NCBI RefSeq assembly: GCF_030867145.1
Contig: NC_134419.1
Location: forward strand, 77,129,403-77,193,402
Length of the DNA: 64,000 nt
Direction of reading: 5' to 3'
Origin: Opisthocomus hoazin
Lineage: Eukaryota > Chordata > Aves > Opisthocomiformes > Opisthocomidae
Notes under the pieces: generated by a model
Databases searched by the model: none
What the model was told of the DNA's origin: nothing
Seen by the model: the letters and a program-made list of their open reading frames with translations, nothing else
Translations under genes and position numbers: made by a program
Part shown: positions 25,001 through 37,789 of the stretch, in pieces
Layout: each line of letters opens with the position of its first letter
Numbering within the stretch: position 1 is the stretch's first letter

Positions 25001-27491
25001 CTGTTCTACTAAAACTTTGCTATTCCAGACTGGAGAAAAAACATGGGTGGGAGTGAGCAAGGGAATACAGACTTCTGACAACTCATTTGTTTATACCGTT
25101 TCTCTGTGCTCCAGAAATAAACAGAGGTAAGGTGGGATTTAAAAATCATGCAGGAAATATTTGCATTTTGAAGTTCCTATGAGTAGGACGTAGTTACCTA
25201 GGCTGGTTGGCAGCAGAAACGTAACCACAAAACAGGGGTTGGATTATGTGATCCTGAGCTCTTGCTGAAGGCTTCTTTGGCCAAAGAAATTAGCTGGATG
25301 GAGAGCTGGGGTTCTCTAAGACAAGGTTTCTCCTTCGCTGGTATTTAGGAATGCTGAAGGTGGTAGTAAGTCTTGAAGGCTTGGGTTTGCTAATACACCG
25401 TTCTCCTTTGCATGCGTTTGGAAACTGTGCAAATTGAAGTCGCCAATGTGTAAAAGTAGAATGGACCCGGAAGCTGAGGGGACTTTCCTTCAGATCAGAT
25501 GTTGCTGCACAGCTTTGCAGTGAGAGACATCTTTTCTTTAGGGAAATGAAACCATTTCATCAAAAGAGCGGGCACCTACCGAGATAGCTCAGGTCCTTCT
25601 CGCAAGAGCAAATTTAGACACTGTAATAAATCAGACTGTACGTTAAAAGGGAATCTGCCCTGATAAAGGGATGTCTTGCACAGAGAGGATGTAAAAACTT
25701 GCTGGAAGCATTCGTACGACCTGAGTGGGGAGCATGAAGGCCGTTAGTTCTGCTGTATGGATCCTGCTGAACCTGGTTACTTCCTACCCAAGCCCACCGC
25801 TTTTGGTCGCTACCGTGTTGTTATGCAGAAGTGATGTAAGTTTTACATTCAAGAGGTTTAATTAACTAATAACATATTGAGAATGTCTTTGTGAGGTAAT
25901 TTTGTCGTAAGAGAAGTAGAGTTGACATTTAGCTTATGTAGGCTTAAATGGAATGAATGAAGAATAATGTGAAATGGGGAGAATAAATAACGAGTGCTTC
26001 TTGTTAAATGCAACGGGGCTGATGTTACTAGTAGGCTTAAAAATACTGGTTTTGTACAGTGTAGTGTAGCTCACAGAAAACACTACTGCCTTTCTCATAG
26101 TAGTTTCAAACCAGTAAGTATATCTTGCAATGTTTTAAAACATAACTGAAGGGCGATTTAAGTTCATGTCACTCCATTCACAGCCTCCGTATATGGCAAC
26201 TTCTTCAGGAAACCCAGCAATATTTATCTGCGGTTCAGATAATATCTATGATACTGACACCTGTAGGGTTTTCTTTTTTTCCTTTATGAAAGGCAATCTA
26301 CATGAAAATGACATTTTTAAGAGTCAACAGCAAGTATCCATATCATTGGGCATCCCAGATTCCCAGCTGATGTATGTGTGTGGGGGTTTTTTTGGAGTCT
26401 GAGTTTTTCACCTGCTGGCTTTTTGAGAAATACTTTCTTGCCAGCCTGACTGTCAGACATACCAATAATTTACGAAATCAAAGGTTTTCCTCATCTTTTC
26501 ATTGGAACTGCATCTTCCCCTCTTCTGGCATTTTTATGGGATCTTGTTTTCCCTGAAGATCCATAATGCCAAATTTTCTTGTCTTTTTTCACCCTTCACA
26601 CATATTTTTCTTATTTATGTATTTTTCTCATTATATTAATTCTTATCAAGGGTCACATATTATTTTCAAAATTATCTTTCTTGTATCCAGATTTCTGTTA
26701 TTGGAAGCAGTTTAACCAGAAATAAAAATGTTGGTTGGGTTTTAAAATAGTTTACATTAACGCAATATGTCTTGCCTAATTTAAAATTCCTGCATACGGA
26801 TTTTTGCTGTCCTCACTTTTGGGATATGTATTTGTAAAGCAGTGCTTTCCAAGTTAGGGCACCATGTGTTTGGTCACTCAGGCTATAACAGCAGGAAGGC
26901 AACCATCTCTGCTTTTTGCTGTCATCACAAAAATAGACATTTTCCTTTTCTGTAGTCAGGAAACTCAGTATTTGAGGCTGAACAGTTGTTGGTTGGTCTT
27001 TTTTTGGGTTTTGTTCCCTAGATTTGCTTGCTTTGTGACTTGAGCTGCATGTTGGTATACAGCAGCCCAAAGCCTTCCTTACAATCATGTGGCACCTCAG
27101 ACCGGTTGAAAAAAAATTTGGTAAGAGGAGTTCCTGTGAGTATAGAAAGATATGTACTGAGAAGTAGAGACTGTATTAAAACTGAACGCATGGGCTCAGT
27201 ACGCTAGGATGGCAGATTTGTAAAGTAACCCAATGCAATAACTTCAGATATTATTTTTTCCATCAACTAGTTAATTTAAAAGTTGATTCTGTTACTTAGA
27301 TGTAGATGCAAAATATATGTATCATTTTAATGTGTACTCATGGTTCTCCAAGCACCTATTATAGGTGCAAGTGCTAAATCAAACATTAACATAATTTATT
27401 TTTGAACGTCCAAAATACATTTTCTCATATGTGAAAATATTTATACAAACTATATTAAAAAAATAGTTTTGACATATTTACTCATTTTCAG
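16100..27491. other. FANK1 5' region; no certain exon
   Basis: The first FANK1 exon, a short one in mammals, would be expected near the left end but was not recognised. The span holds two unexplained coding-like patches (16.43-16.70 kb plus strand, 17.36-17.94 kb minus strand) and one orphan exon-like segment (24.0 kb), which are described as findings. Otherwise it is AT-rich, with no clear repeat. Confidence 0.5.
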
Positions 27492-27650
27492 GAAAAAGAA
27501 CCATCAATAAACCACATCCTCCAGCTATAGGAGTGACACACCACTGTATTCATTTGCTTTGGACCCTAGAAGAAAACTCAGATAGAAGAGGATCATAAGG
27601 ACAATGGTTATAATATTCAGTTGAAGAAGATGATCCAGATATATACACAG
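27492..27650 (+). pseudogene. FANK1: FANK1 relic exon A (N-terminal FN3 half) with two in-frame stops
   Basis: Acceptor CATTTTCAG precedes 27492 and a GTAGAA donor follows 27650. In the frame that starts with two split-codon bases the translation includes INKPHPPAIGVTHHCIHLLW, matching human FANK1 [20 protein letters not shown]. Next comes TLEENSDRRGS, a stop (TAA 27596-27598), GQWL, a second stop (TAA 27611-27613), then YSVEEDDPDIYT, matching human FSIEEEDP with IYT. Compared with the human protein one codon is missing in the GKV triplet, and about six codons are missing between DP and IYT. This is the first half of the fibronectin type III domain. Splice sites survive and join in phase to relic exon B (ACA G|GA TAT), but the two stops forbid a normal product. 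Both stops are flanked by well-aligned residues, so misplacing the frame is unlikely. Confidence 0.88.
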
Positions 27651-29225
27651 GTAGAAAGTTAATGTGGTACTGTCTTCAGATTTGTAAAGCATTTTAAAGT
27701 TGAGAGTGACTGAAATGCTGAATACTTGCTGTAAATGTCTCTCTTGCAAGACTAAGATGGTAAAGTAGAATTTTGAATTATTACCATTTAAAGTAATTTG
27801 TTAACAAATATTTTGAATAATTCCATTTTTGACTAGATATTATCAAGGAATATTTTGCCACCCCGCTACATGCAGATTTTTTTCAGAAGGGGACATTGCA
27901 AGTCCTGAATAATTTCAGAGCTATTTCATACCAAGCAATCTGCCGTGTCTTCCTTGTTCAGATCTATCATGGTGCGACTTCTTATATAGGGTCAGTCAGT
28001 CCATGGAGGAACAGCATGCACAACTTCTGTCGGCTTCACTGGGTCTGTTTTTGTTTTCTACCCTGCTTATGTGTGAGGTATCTCCCAAAGAACCTCTTGA
28101 CAATTCTGGAGTTGCTTGGAACAAACCAACACTTGCCATACGCTTAGATAACATTCACTTTTTAGGTACTGTCACAAATGAGTGCAGACACTCTGTTTCC
28201 CTTTCCTTCGAACTGAGTGTGAAGTGGTGGTGGCAGTAAAATTCAGCGTTTGCTGGTTTGGTTATGAAGGGTCCCTGCTTTGGTCCTTTTCCGACAGACG
28301 AATATGTTTCCTAGCGACACATATAATGAGCTTTGAAAATGTATGGAGGAAGCTTGTCACTAGGTGGCAGAATTAGACTGTATCAGTACTAACATTTTTT
28401 TATGATTTGTCCAGTTGGCTTCTTTCTATTCCATAAATACCATTCTAGCTATACCCAGCATTCAAAAAGAGCTGAATGTTAAAACAAATTCTAATAAAGG
28501 CAGGTGTTTTGAAGGACTGGGTTTTTTTTTAAAATAGCAGGTATACTATGGTGGACTTCTGAATTGTTGTAAATATTTGATAAACACTTTGGATTTGTGA
28601 TAAAACTTGCTGCTCTTCTGAAATCTTCACTCCCACATTTTAGAAATATTTTAGTACTCAAATTTGTAGATGATCTGTAAATGAGAACATGTTCTTTCCC
28701 TTTGGTGTTTTCCAAATATGTATAATATTCAGATATTGCTTGAACTACATGTGCAGATGAAGTATTTAAATGTGCAAATGTCTTTTCTTGTCTCTAAATG
28801 CCATTTTTCGTATGAGAACAGCTAATGCACTGGCACAGTTAAGGTTAGTTGCAAATTAAGTTTTTCCTCTGTGTGACAATTTTACATCTCTTTAATCAGA
28901 GACATAAGCAAAACTGAAAAAACTCTGCTCTAATTGGAAAAAACAGTGATTATTCCATTTGTATTTTGCTCTTAATTTATGACTTAGCCTATATTGAAAA
29001 AAATCGTTATGCTGCAATATAGATTATATCTTGGTGCCTAGATTTGACAGATGCATCCGTATGGAAGCAGTGATGCAGAACTTGAGGACATTTTATTTGG
29101 AGGGATAATGCATATGTTTTGAAAACTTTGTGGAAACATCTCTGATCACTTACTATGTGCTGAAATGTTTGGAAAGTCTTTGGAATATTTGAAGGAACAT
29201 ACGAGACTTTCTTTTCTTTTTAGAG
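27651..29225 (+). other. Interval between FANK1 relic exons A and B (former intron)
   Basis: AT-rich; no coding segment or clear repeat recognised. Confidence 0.6.
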
Positions 29226-29350
29226 GATATTCTACACAGCATGTTGTAGGTGGCTGTAAGCCAAGAATATCTTACAAGATATCGACTGAAGGTCCCTAGC
29301 CCTAAAGGAGCCTTTGCTTATAGTCCAGTTATTTCTGTGCTTCCTACTAG
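29226..29350 (+). pseudogene. FANK1: FANK1 relic exon B (C-terminal FN3 half) with frameshift and lost donor
   Basis: A pyrimidine-rich tract and TAGAG acceptor precede 29226. The first frame reads GYSTQHVVGGCKPRISYK, matching human GYATKHVVEGLEPRTLYR. Four bases (29279-29282) stand where three are expected, and the following segment RLKVPSPKGAFAYSPVISVL continues in another frame, matching human RLKVTSPSGECEYSPLVSV. A 1-base insertion therefore splits the FN3 domain. At the 3' end the exon should stop after ACTAG (29350) with a GT donor, but the genome reads AAAGCA, so the canonical donor appears lost. Two independent lesions in 125 bp make a sequencing slip an unlikely full explanation. Confidence 0.88.
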
Positions 29351-31004
29351 AAAGCAGTACAGATTTTAAATTAGAATGAAATGACTAATTCAAGGACTCC
29401 TTAGACAGATTTAGGAAAAAAAAAAAAAGAAAGGAACGCTTGAATAAAAGTGTTTTCTGAGCAGATATTGGGGAAACCATACAATTTTACTTTAATACTC
29501 AGATTAACTAATATAGACTAAAGTTATTCTGTAGATGAAATTATAGTTATCATAATCTCTAGAGTACTCTCTAACATAATTTTAAAAATGAAGAATAAAA
29601 CATTACTTGATTTTCTTCTTTCTTTTTGTTTTTAGTTATTTTTAAAAATCTTTTTTCCTTAGCCAAGTATTGGTCGTTTGAGGTAAGCAGGTGGAAAAGC
29701 AGCTGTGTACCTTTTATGTAGCTTATCTCGTGCCTTCTGGATTTAGAAAGAATATGGTTATGATACCAGAAATGTTTCCATCAATGAAAGTGTAGACATG
29801 CATGCTCTTTCCTGGGACTTACGTAGCCAGCATGTTTTACTGAGAAGGTAGGTTATATTTCAGGTGTCCGAGACACCGGTCAGTGAGGATCTTGCCTTGA
29901 GTGTGTTGTACTTCTGAAGTAGCTGAAAATTGCTGTTGGAGGTGCTCAGTGGGATGAAACCAACCAAAGAAACGGTGTTCGTAAGCAGACAAAGGCAAGA
30001 GGAACTTCTGTAACAGGCAGGTGTTCCACTGTCATGAAAATAATATTAAAATCATTAAGAATGAAAATAATAAAGATTTTTTTTTTTTCTAATAAACATT
30101 CTCATGTTTGAATAATGTCTGCTTCATATCCGGCAACTCATTTTCAAGTTTGTCAGAAGTTCTAATTTTTCGTATTTTTAGCTGACACCTGAAATTACTT
30201 CAGGAATTCATTTTTTACCACGAGCCTTCTTCATTAAATCTCCAGGTTGGCATTGCAGATGTTCTTTCCACAGCAAAGGAGAGTTTTCCTAAAACGTGAA
30301 TGTATGTTTTTATAGACGCTGTTGTTGTTTAAAACTGATAGTATGTAAGAGTCGTTGTACGGAATGTTTGAGAGACTTAGATGTGGTAAAGTGAGCTTGA
30401 GGAGATTCATTGGATGGTAGGCAGATCTTCCAAAGTTGAGACTTGTTTCTTCATGCAATTGTAACAAACCTTCAGCTTTTCAAGTAATCAGAGATTGCTT
30501 AAAATAATAGTTTTGGACGCAAAGTATTACTGTACAAGTCACATAAACCCCTTGCCCAGATCATTACGGGCAGCATCTAATCTCTGGCATAATTTAAGCA
30601 TTAAGATTTTCTTCTCAAATTCTTGCAATGGCTAAACTGGAATAACTGGAGAATCCACTACAGTAGTACATAAATTATTCCAGGGATTAATTACCCCCAT
30701 AAAAATGTACACCTTGTGTCTGGTGTGTACTTCATTAGTTTTCGTCTCCAGTCAATGCATCCTCCTCTGCCTTTGCTTGCTACACTGAAAAGCTGAGATG
30801 CCATCAGCAGCTTTTGCTCCCCGTTTCGATACTTTCTAACTACTTTTGAGCTTTTTTGTTTCATAACTGCACAAAGCAGAAAGCTAAGTCGTTTTGCTGT
30901 AGGTTGGTTGCGTTGCAGATTAGACTGTGCTGGTTCAGAGCAGTCCTCTGCTTGGTCTAACATCCAGAAGGTCTTTATACTAACGTGTCGTTTCCTACTA
31001 TCCA

Positions 31005-31058
31005 ATATACATATATATATATAACACACATATGTGTATGTTTGTGTATATATACACC
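31005..31058. repeat. AT/GT alternating dinucleotide tract
   Basis: Runs of alternating TA followed by CACATATGTGTATG and TGTATATATACAC form a low-complexity, partly self-complementary tract. Confidence 0.7.
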
Positions 31059-31743
31059 TGTGGACTAAATAGCAAAAGAAGTATAGTTTAAGCCTGAAAT
31101 AACTTATTGCACCAACTTTTGTTTGTTACAGTTCATTTCTGATTAACATTCAGAATATTTTAACTCTGATTTCTAAAACAGTGTCTGCATATTATACACA
31201 ACAAAACCGAATAGGTTTCTAATTTATATTCAGCTGGAAAGATGTTCAATAAATCAGAAAAGAAACTACTCTATTTGAAAGAAGATTTCTCTCCTCGTTT
31301 GGTAAAGTACAAGAGAATTCTGCTTAAATGAAGCATGCAATTTTAATCAATTGTACCCTAAGAAAAGAAGACAAACAGCTGCTGCTTGTTAATTGGTGAA
31401 TGTCTTCTTCACCAATGGACTCATTTACTCACTGCTTTCAGTGCAGCCTGAAATTCTGTAAATAAAGGTGTTATCACCACGCGATATGACTGCCTGCACA
31501 TTTGCAATGAAGCAGCTCAGGTAATACATGAAGAATTTCTTTCAAAAGACAAAGATGTGACCTTCCCCCTCGCAGATTCGTTGCTTTCATCTAAGAATCA
31601 CATTTCCTGTGAAAGGTCGGATGTCTTCTGTGAAACCAAGGGATAAACCTATTATTTCATCTCCCTAGCTGAAAGATTACATTCCTGTTAAAAATGATAC
31701 CAAAGTGTAAAGGTTTCCCACTCTGAGAAAGGATTCTCGTGTA

Positions 31744-32095
31744 GAACCATAGACTCTTGCGGGCTGGGAGGGACCTCCAGAGCTCATCCAGTCCAGCCTT
31801 CTGCTCAGATCAGATCTACCCACAGCAGGTTGCTCAAGGCCTTGCTCAGTTGAATTTAGAAGCTTTCCAAGGATGGAGATCCCGCAGCTCCTCTGTGCTC
31901 CAGTTCCAGAGTTTTACCACCTCATGGTGAAAGAAATTGTTACCTTATATAAAGTCAGAATTTCCCATCATCCAAGGTGAGTCTGTTACCATCCACCCTT
32001 CCATTGTGCACCTAGGTGAACAGTCTCTCCACCTTCTCTGCACACTTCTTTTGGTAGCTGAAGGCAGCCGTTATCTCTGTTTTTCCTGTTCTCCA
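31744..32095 (-). repeat. Old diverged CR1 LINE 3' fragment
   Basis: The plus strand begins AACCATAGACTC, then GGGCTGGGAGGGACCTCCAG and AGCTCATCCAGTCCAGCC. This is the reverse complement of an avian CR1 3' end. It continues with CR1-like sequence (TCCAAGGATGGAGATCCC, then CACCTCATGGTGAAAGAA) to about 32.09 kb. It is more diverged than the copies at 39.6, 45.6 and 59.1 kb, so it is an older insertion. Ends are approximate. Confidence 0.75.
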
Positions 32096-35000
32096 TGAGT
32101 CTTCATGTAGTTTTATTTATTTTCCACAAGCTCTCTGTTACTTTAATTTATAGCTTCTCTTTTGAGCTGGGAATCTGTCCTACTCCCTGTTTCTGACTGC
32201 TCATTTGCAGGTCTGCAGCAGAGTTGCAAAGCTTGCCGGGGAAGTATGACACAGTGAAACATAAGACTTCAATTCAACTTGACAAAAGTTTGAGTGTTGT
32301 CTTCTTCTTTCCTTCCTGTTCTTTCATACTACTTCTCTCTTGTCTTATTCCCTTCTGTATCTCCTTTTCTTTTCCTCCTCTTTGCAAGTGATTTTTGCAG
32401 CTAAGGACTGTCACTGTGCTCGCTTGTTATGTTCTTATCTTTTGGTTTGCCCTTGCCTCTAGGTTTGTGCTTCATATTTTGGTTTTGCAACATTTTGCAA
32501 TGTTCTGTAAATGTTATTTACATTATAATTGCCATTATAATGTTAAAATACATAAACGACATGCTATTGCACTTTCCAAATTCAGTTATCACTGTATCTT
32601 CTTTTATATCAGGCTTAGCTGTTCTATCTGCAAATTTTAGCTAAAACTTACTCTGCAAGCATTTGTATTGAAGCAAAAAGTGACAGAATAATGGAGTGGA
32701 AAAGGCAGGTATAGTGTGAATATATTTCCTGTATGATACATAGAGGCTATATGACATACAAAAATTGCTGTATGTATCTAGAATCACATCAATATCCATA
32801 TTAAAATACATGAAGTACTTTTTATGTTATTCCTTTTTCATGTCTGGAGAATGTGATTTATAATCTAGTTTAGATCATAGTTAAAAAATATCATGTTAAT
32901 ATTAGTCTTGGGTTGTCTGATATATTCCAGATTTTGCTATAGGTGTTGGGGGTGAAAACAAATGCTCTTTCAGACCCCAGGTTGGGGCTTACCATTCCCT
33001 TAGCCCGTGCATGGGATGCAGGTTCTCATCTGCTTTGTTTAAGCCACTTCCTTTAATATCCAGTGGATACGGTTGGAGCTGGTTGAACTTGCACTGAAGT
33101 AGGTTAGAGTTTGCTTGCGGATTCTCTGGAGGGGATGGTGATCTCCAGCCCGAGAACTGGCATCAAGCAGCTGAGGGATAATAGCCCACAGTCCCGTAGC
33201 TGTGTCTGGCACAATAAAGCGTCTGTGCCTTCAATCTCTGTGTTGTTGAGGGAACCGGGCGGCTTTGACAATCCGCTTTTGCCTCCCTTCTGAGCACTGA
33301 ACGTTGTAGGTCAGAAGGGATGTCTTTTACATGGGATCTAACGAGAGGAATCTTTTGTTGTATGTGTTCTTTATGTATTACTGAAAGTCTGCATGCACTT
33401 GGCTCTAACCAGTAGGGATTTTTTTCCCCTTCACTAATCCATGTGTGTATTCTTAGATTTGCAAAGAAATCAAACAAAACTAATGTCTTTATTTAAAAAT
33501 GTCCATCCCAAGATAAACTCCAGCAGACTAACGTGGGAGCACGACCAGATAATCAGTAGGCAGCCTTTTCTGTGTCAGACCTCACCACTTCACGTACATT
33601 TTGCGAGGGAGTTGCTTGAAAAACAACTATTTCTCCATATTCAAAGGCAAAGAATCACTGTACATCACTGTACGCTGTGCTGTGTGTCCTACTGATATCT
33701 TCCCTTGTATCCTGAAAGTAGTATTATGCCATTTTCACTGAAAAACCAGTATGTAGTCAAATGCCACTTTCTGTTTGTTGTAGGTCAGTTTTTATGTCCC
33801 TTTTACTGAAGGTTGAAAAAGCAGGAGTGAAGTAGCTCAGGTAGGCGAGTTCAGTGTGCTGGATGTGCAGAAGCACTCTTTACAAGCAGAATGCTGAAGG
33901 AGGAGGGGCATGGCTCCGACTTAATCTGCGTTAGGCATCGCTCTTCGTTTACAGAGTTTAAGGAATTTTCTGTAGATCAGATGGTACCATCCAAATAATG
34001 TCATTTTAGGTCTAGGGTTCTGTCAGTGGGTGACTATGTCTTTAATTTCTAGGCTGTAACCAAATGCCACCTCCATCCTCGGTGTTAAAGGACATCAGCT
34101 AGGGTAGTGCAGAAATTACAGAACCTTGGCATAAACACTTCTTTTGGAATTTGGCAGTTGTTTCTTAGCTAAGCTGTAAATCCATAGAAGTCCTTGTGTG
34201 CTGATTGCTGCATTGTTTGACACCTACTCAACCCTAATGGCTGGCAATCACAGAACTGATGATCGTGGGGAGGCTGATAAAATTGTTGTTAGCCTCCAGC
34301 AATCCCATGCTTAAAACCTGTATTCGTTGTGATGGTTTGTCTTAACCGTCTTGACTTTTTCTTCCCTGGGCTCTGGCCATCCATGGAAGTTATTTCTCCT
34401 AACTAGCTTGGTACTCTTTAGTAAGTAACCTGTGTTCATGCAGTGTTGTCATATTTACTTACCTGGTGGGACAGCCACAAAACTTCTGTAGGTCTTTCCC
34501 TTGGAGCACCCGTGTGTCAGTCAACTACCTTCTGGTGATTTTCCCATTATTTTGGCAAGCAGGGCTGGTTTTACTGGGCAGCTTCATGGCCCACGTGAAG
34601 CTGTGCCATCCTGCATGGCAAGCTGATGAATTGTGCAGGTGGCAATGGCGTTGCTTGGTTGCTTTCATGACCTGTCTGTCATTCTTGGACTGCTTAAAGT
34701 GTTTCAGGAACTGGTGGGCTCGCTCTCTTGTATGCATTTTCTTACATGTATTGTCCCAAAGTTTTTCAGATTTCTTCTGATGTGGATGTTATGATTCACT
34801 GTCTTTACTTGAAAAAAAATGCTTTGTGTCATGTTTTCATCTCTGTCAAAGTACGTATTTACAACCAAGGAGCCAGGGTTTGAAAACTTTCTGAGCTTAC
34901 AAAGTGTTTAAGGTTTGCTGGCTAAAATCACTGTGCAACTCTACATTCAGTGGACACAGAGTATTTTAAAACAGGCTGGTTACTTTTGCTTGCTGAGATA

Positions 35001-36499
35001 ATGTTTTTAGACTAATTTTCTGAATTGTGAATTGCATTTACCTGCTCAGCCAGGGTGTTTAAGCGGGGTACGTGACATGCTTTTGACATTGTCCTATGGG
35101 CCTCACATGCAGTTCTTTCTGCAAATCCATTTCACTGCAGTGTCAGCTGGACTGTGACTCTACAGCTGACTGGTGGAGGAGGATGGACAGTCACCACACT
35201 CGCATTCTGCTCTCACCTTAATTTGCTTTATTTACGTTTTTACTACGTATTTAGTAAATGTATTGATGAGGTGTAGAATTATTGTATCAGTGACTGGGTA
35301 AGCCAGTATAATATTGTATTTTGAATCACATTATACATTGCTATATCCAAGACAACAAACCTTTTCATGTGAATTTAACCATAGTGTAGCTGACACTTTG
35401 CATATTCATTTCCATGGTGGTTGGTCTGCTTACTAGTGGGACAAATATATCCTAGTACTTCGAAAAGAACTGTGATAAATATAAATGTTTTCTCATTTAG
35501 AAATGAAAAAAACTAAACAGAAAACTTCATCTGTTGGTAACTGGAACTTGGTTTTGACATGATTGACACAGAAATGTTATTTGGCCGAGCACTGCATTGA
35601 AGACTCATTAGTTGAGAGAGTCCTACAGCTTTGTTAATTATAACCTCTGAGAGATATATGCAGATAATTAAGCACCAATCATATCTGGGTCTGACTGTAA
35701 TATGCAGAATTGAAAAAAGACATCCATCTCAGGAAAAAAAGAAAGTTTTCTACATCAACATAGTGAGATTTTAGAATAGCTATCCAGCTAGCAGGGGGAA
35801 AGTTCTCATTCAACTGAGGACTCTACATGCTAAAGTTTGGAAAGACGTAAAATAATATGGTTGCTTGTAACAGCAGGAGGCTGGACTTCATGACCTGGAT
35901 GATCTCTTTAACTCCTACGTTCATAAATTTTAAGAGACGTGTATACGTATATATATCTTCTATAAATAAACATACGGTGTCACATAAGGGGTGCTGTGGA
36001 ACCATGCTGAGGGACAGAAGAGTCACAGTAGCAGAAGGTATCAGCTGAAAATCAACAAAATCATCTGATATTTTAATCATTTAAAAAATAAGTAAAATAA
36101 TAATCTCTGATGAGATATTTCTTTAGCTGGCGTGCTACAAGGTTATGGGGTTCTTTCACAGTGTTTGTATTTTATTGTCATTTATTCACTGATTATTAAA
36201 TTGTTGTATCTATTTTCATTTCCTATTATGGTTAAGGTTTTGAGAACCAGAATGATTTTAAACTAAATGAAGAAGGGGATCATCCAAGAACTACTAGTGT
36301 GGCTAGTACAGTTAATGATGTTGAGAGCATCTGAAGCACAGTATTCAGTAAAGGGAGAGAGAGGATGAGAGTGAAAACGCAAGACAAACACTCTTAGTTT
36401 AACATTTTAAACTTCATCGACACCTTCAGTCCGCCTAACCCTATAGATGCTTAAAGTTCACCGATAACTTGACAACAGACGTGAGCTCAAGCAAGAGAG

Positions 36500-36722
36500 G
36501 TTTCTGGCTGGATGCGAGAAGCAGCTCTCCACCACGAGGACTTTGAAGCGGTGGAACAGGTAGCCCAAAGAGCTGTGCCTCATCTTCATCCCTAGGAGTT
36601 TTCAAGACCGAACTAGATAAATCCCTGAGCAACACAGTCTGACTTCAGAGCTGACCCTGCTTTGAGCCAGAGTCGGGCTAGAAACCCCCTGAGGTCCCTG
36701 CCAGTTTTTGTGATCCTATGGT
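36500..36722 (+). repeat. CR1 LINE 3' end
   Basis: Plus-strand sequence includes GCGGTGGAACAGGTAGCCCA, CCTAGGAGTTTTCAAGACCG and GACCCTGCTTTGAGCCAG, ending GAGGTCCCTGCCAGTTTTTG and TGATCCTATG. These are landmarks of the CR1 3' untranslated end in sense orientation. The 5' boundary is uncertain and the copy is moderately diverged. Confidence 0.78.
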
Positions 36723-37620
36723 TAAGGCAGTTGTAGACATTCACTGCAGAAAAGGTACCGAGTTTAAGATCTTACCATTTGTGCTGGAGATAAGGCTTAA
36801 CTAGAGAGCTGACGGAGACGTTCAGTGGCAGGGGAAAGCTGTTCTGGGCACACACAGCTGACTGTATTGAAGCACGCGAAGAACTATCAGAGACACATAT
36901 CTGGTGGTTTTATTTTAGCCGTTAGTGCCACCGACCTCCAGCCGTAGGTGGTATAGAAATGCAGTAACAAACCTCTGGAGAATAAAAGCATCTTAAATAT
37001 CTTTTCCTTTTTAGTATGAAAAGGGTGTTTTAGGAATTTAGCCAAGGAGACAGAAACCTATTTTCAGAGCCATGCTTTGTGTCTTTTAGAGTAGAAGCTT
37101 AAGTCCAGGTCCTTCAGATTTCAGTAGTTTCCATCTGATATCTGGAAATATAAAGGTCATACCCTTGCACCAGAGTGGGAATTGAAAATTCAGTAGGAAG
37201 AAGAATGACATTCAATGTAAAATGTAGATGTTGTAGTGCCATCCCCTTTCTGAACTAATGGATAGTTAAGGCAGCAGGAGAGTCAAGATCTGAGTGTGGG
37301 TTTCTCAGCGCTTGTTTCCATGCTCGTCTGTCGTCTTCCCCTCCTTTGAAGCGAGGTAACCCTGCCAGAGATTTCAGAAAGCTCTTAGGACTGCATCAAG
37401 CTTTTAAAATATATTCACAGTGTTATTCCTTGTCTTTACTAGGTCAAGTATTTTCGGTTCTCATGTGTTAGAGTTAGGCTACCATCGGTACATTTTTACT
37501 CTTGTTTATCAGAAATTTACGTAGTAGGCAACAAACTTGAATTATTTTTTAACAGTGATAATGATGTCCTGGTTTTGCAGCGGGTTAATCTCCTTTTCTT
37601 CTGCATTTTTGATGTCACAG

Positions 37621-37789
37621 CCTGATGTTAGCTGCTTTTGCTGGTCAGCTGGATATGGTTAAGTACCTGAGAACACAAGGTGCTTCTTGGGAAGCCAGAG
37701 ATCTGCGGGCCGGACAGCTTTGCACTGGGCTGCAGGCGGAGGACATTGCTGTGCTATTGAGTGGATGATTGATGACAGCTGTAATGTGG
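37621..37789 (+). pseudogene. FANK1: FANK1 relic exon C (ankyrin repeat) with 1-base deletion
   Basis: Acceptor GATGTCACAG precedes 37621. The first frame reads [20 protein letters not shown], then ASWEARDL, matching human [20 protein letters not shown] and ASWQARDL. At 37706-37713 only eight bases are present where nine are expected (human Gly-Gly-Cys). The match resumes in the next frame as [20 protein letters not shown], against human [20 protein letters not shown]. Ankyrin hallmarks are TALHWAA and the GH positions. The 3' junction is ambiguous: GT pairs occur at 37781, 37786 and 37790, and the end given follows the protein match. Conservation on both sides of the shift is high, so decay may be recent or a sequencing error is possible at this one site. 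Confidence 0.88.

Larger units (their letters stand above)
29351..37620. other. Span where central FANK1 ankyrin exons are expected; none found
   Basis: The human protein has a linker and one to two ankyrin repeats (FGFTALMVAAQKGY region) between relic exons B and C. No match was found by eye on the plus strand. The span holds an old CR1 fragment (31.74 kb), a CR1 3' end (36.5 kb) and an AT/GT dinucleotide tract (about 31.0 kb). Confidence 0.5.

Noticed and set aside
35868-35925. CR1-like tail (GGCTGGACTTCATGACCTGG)
   Set aside because: Only a short stretch resembles CR1 and the expected terminal repeat is missing; too weak to list as a repeat.
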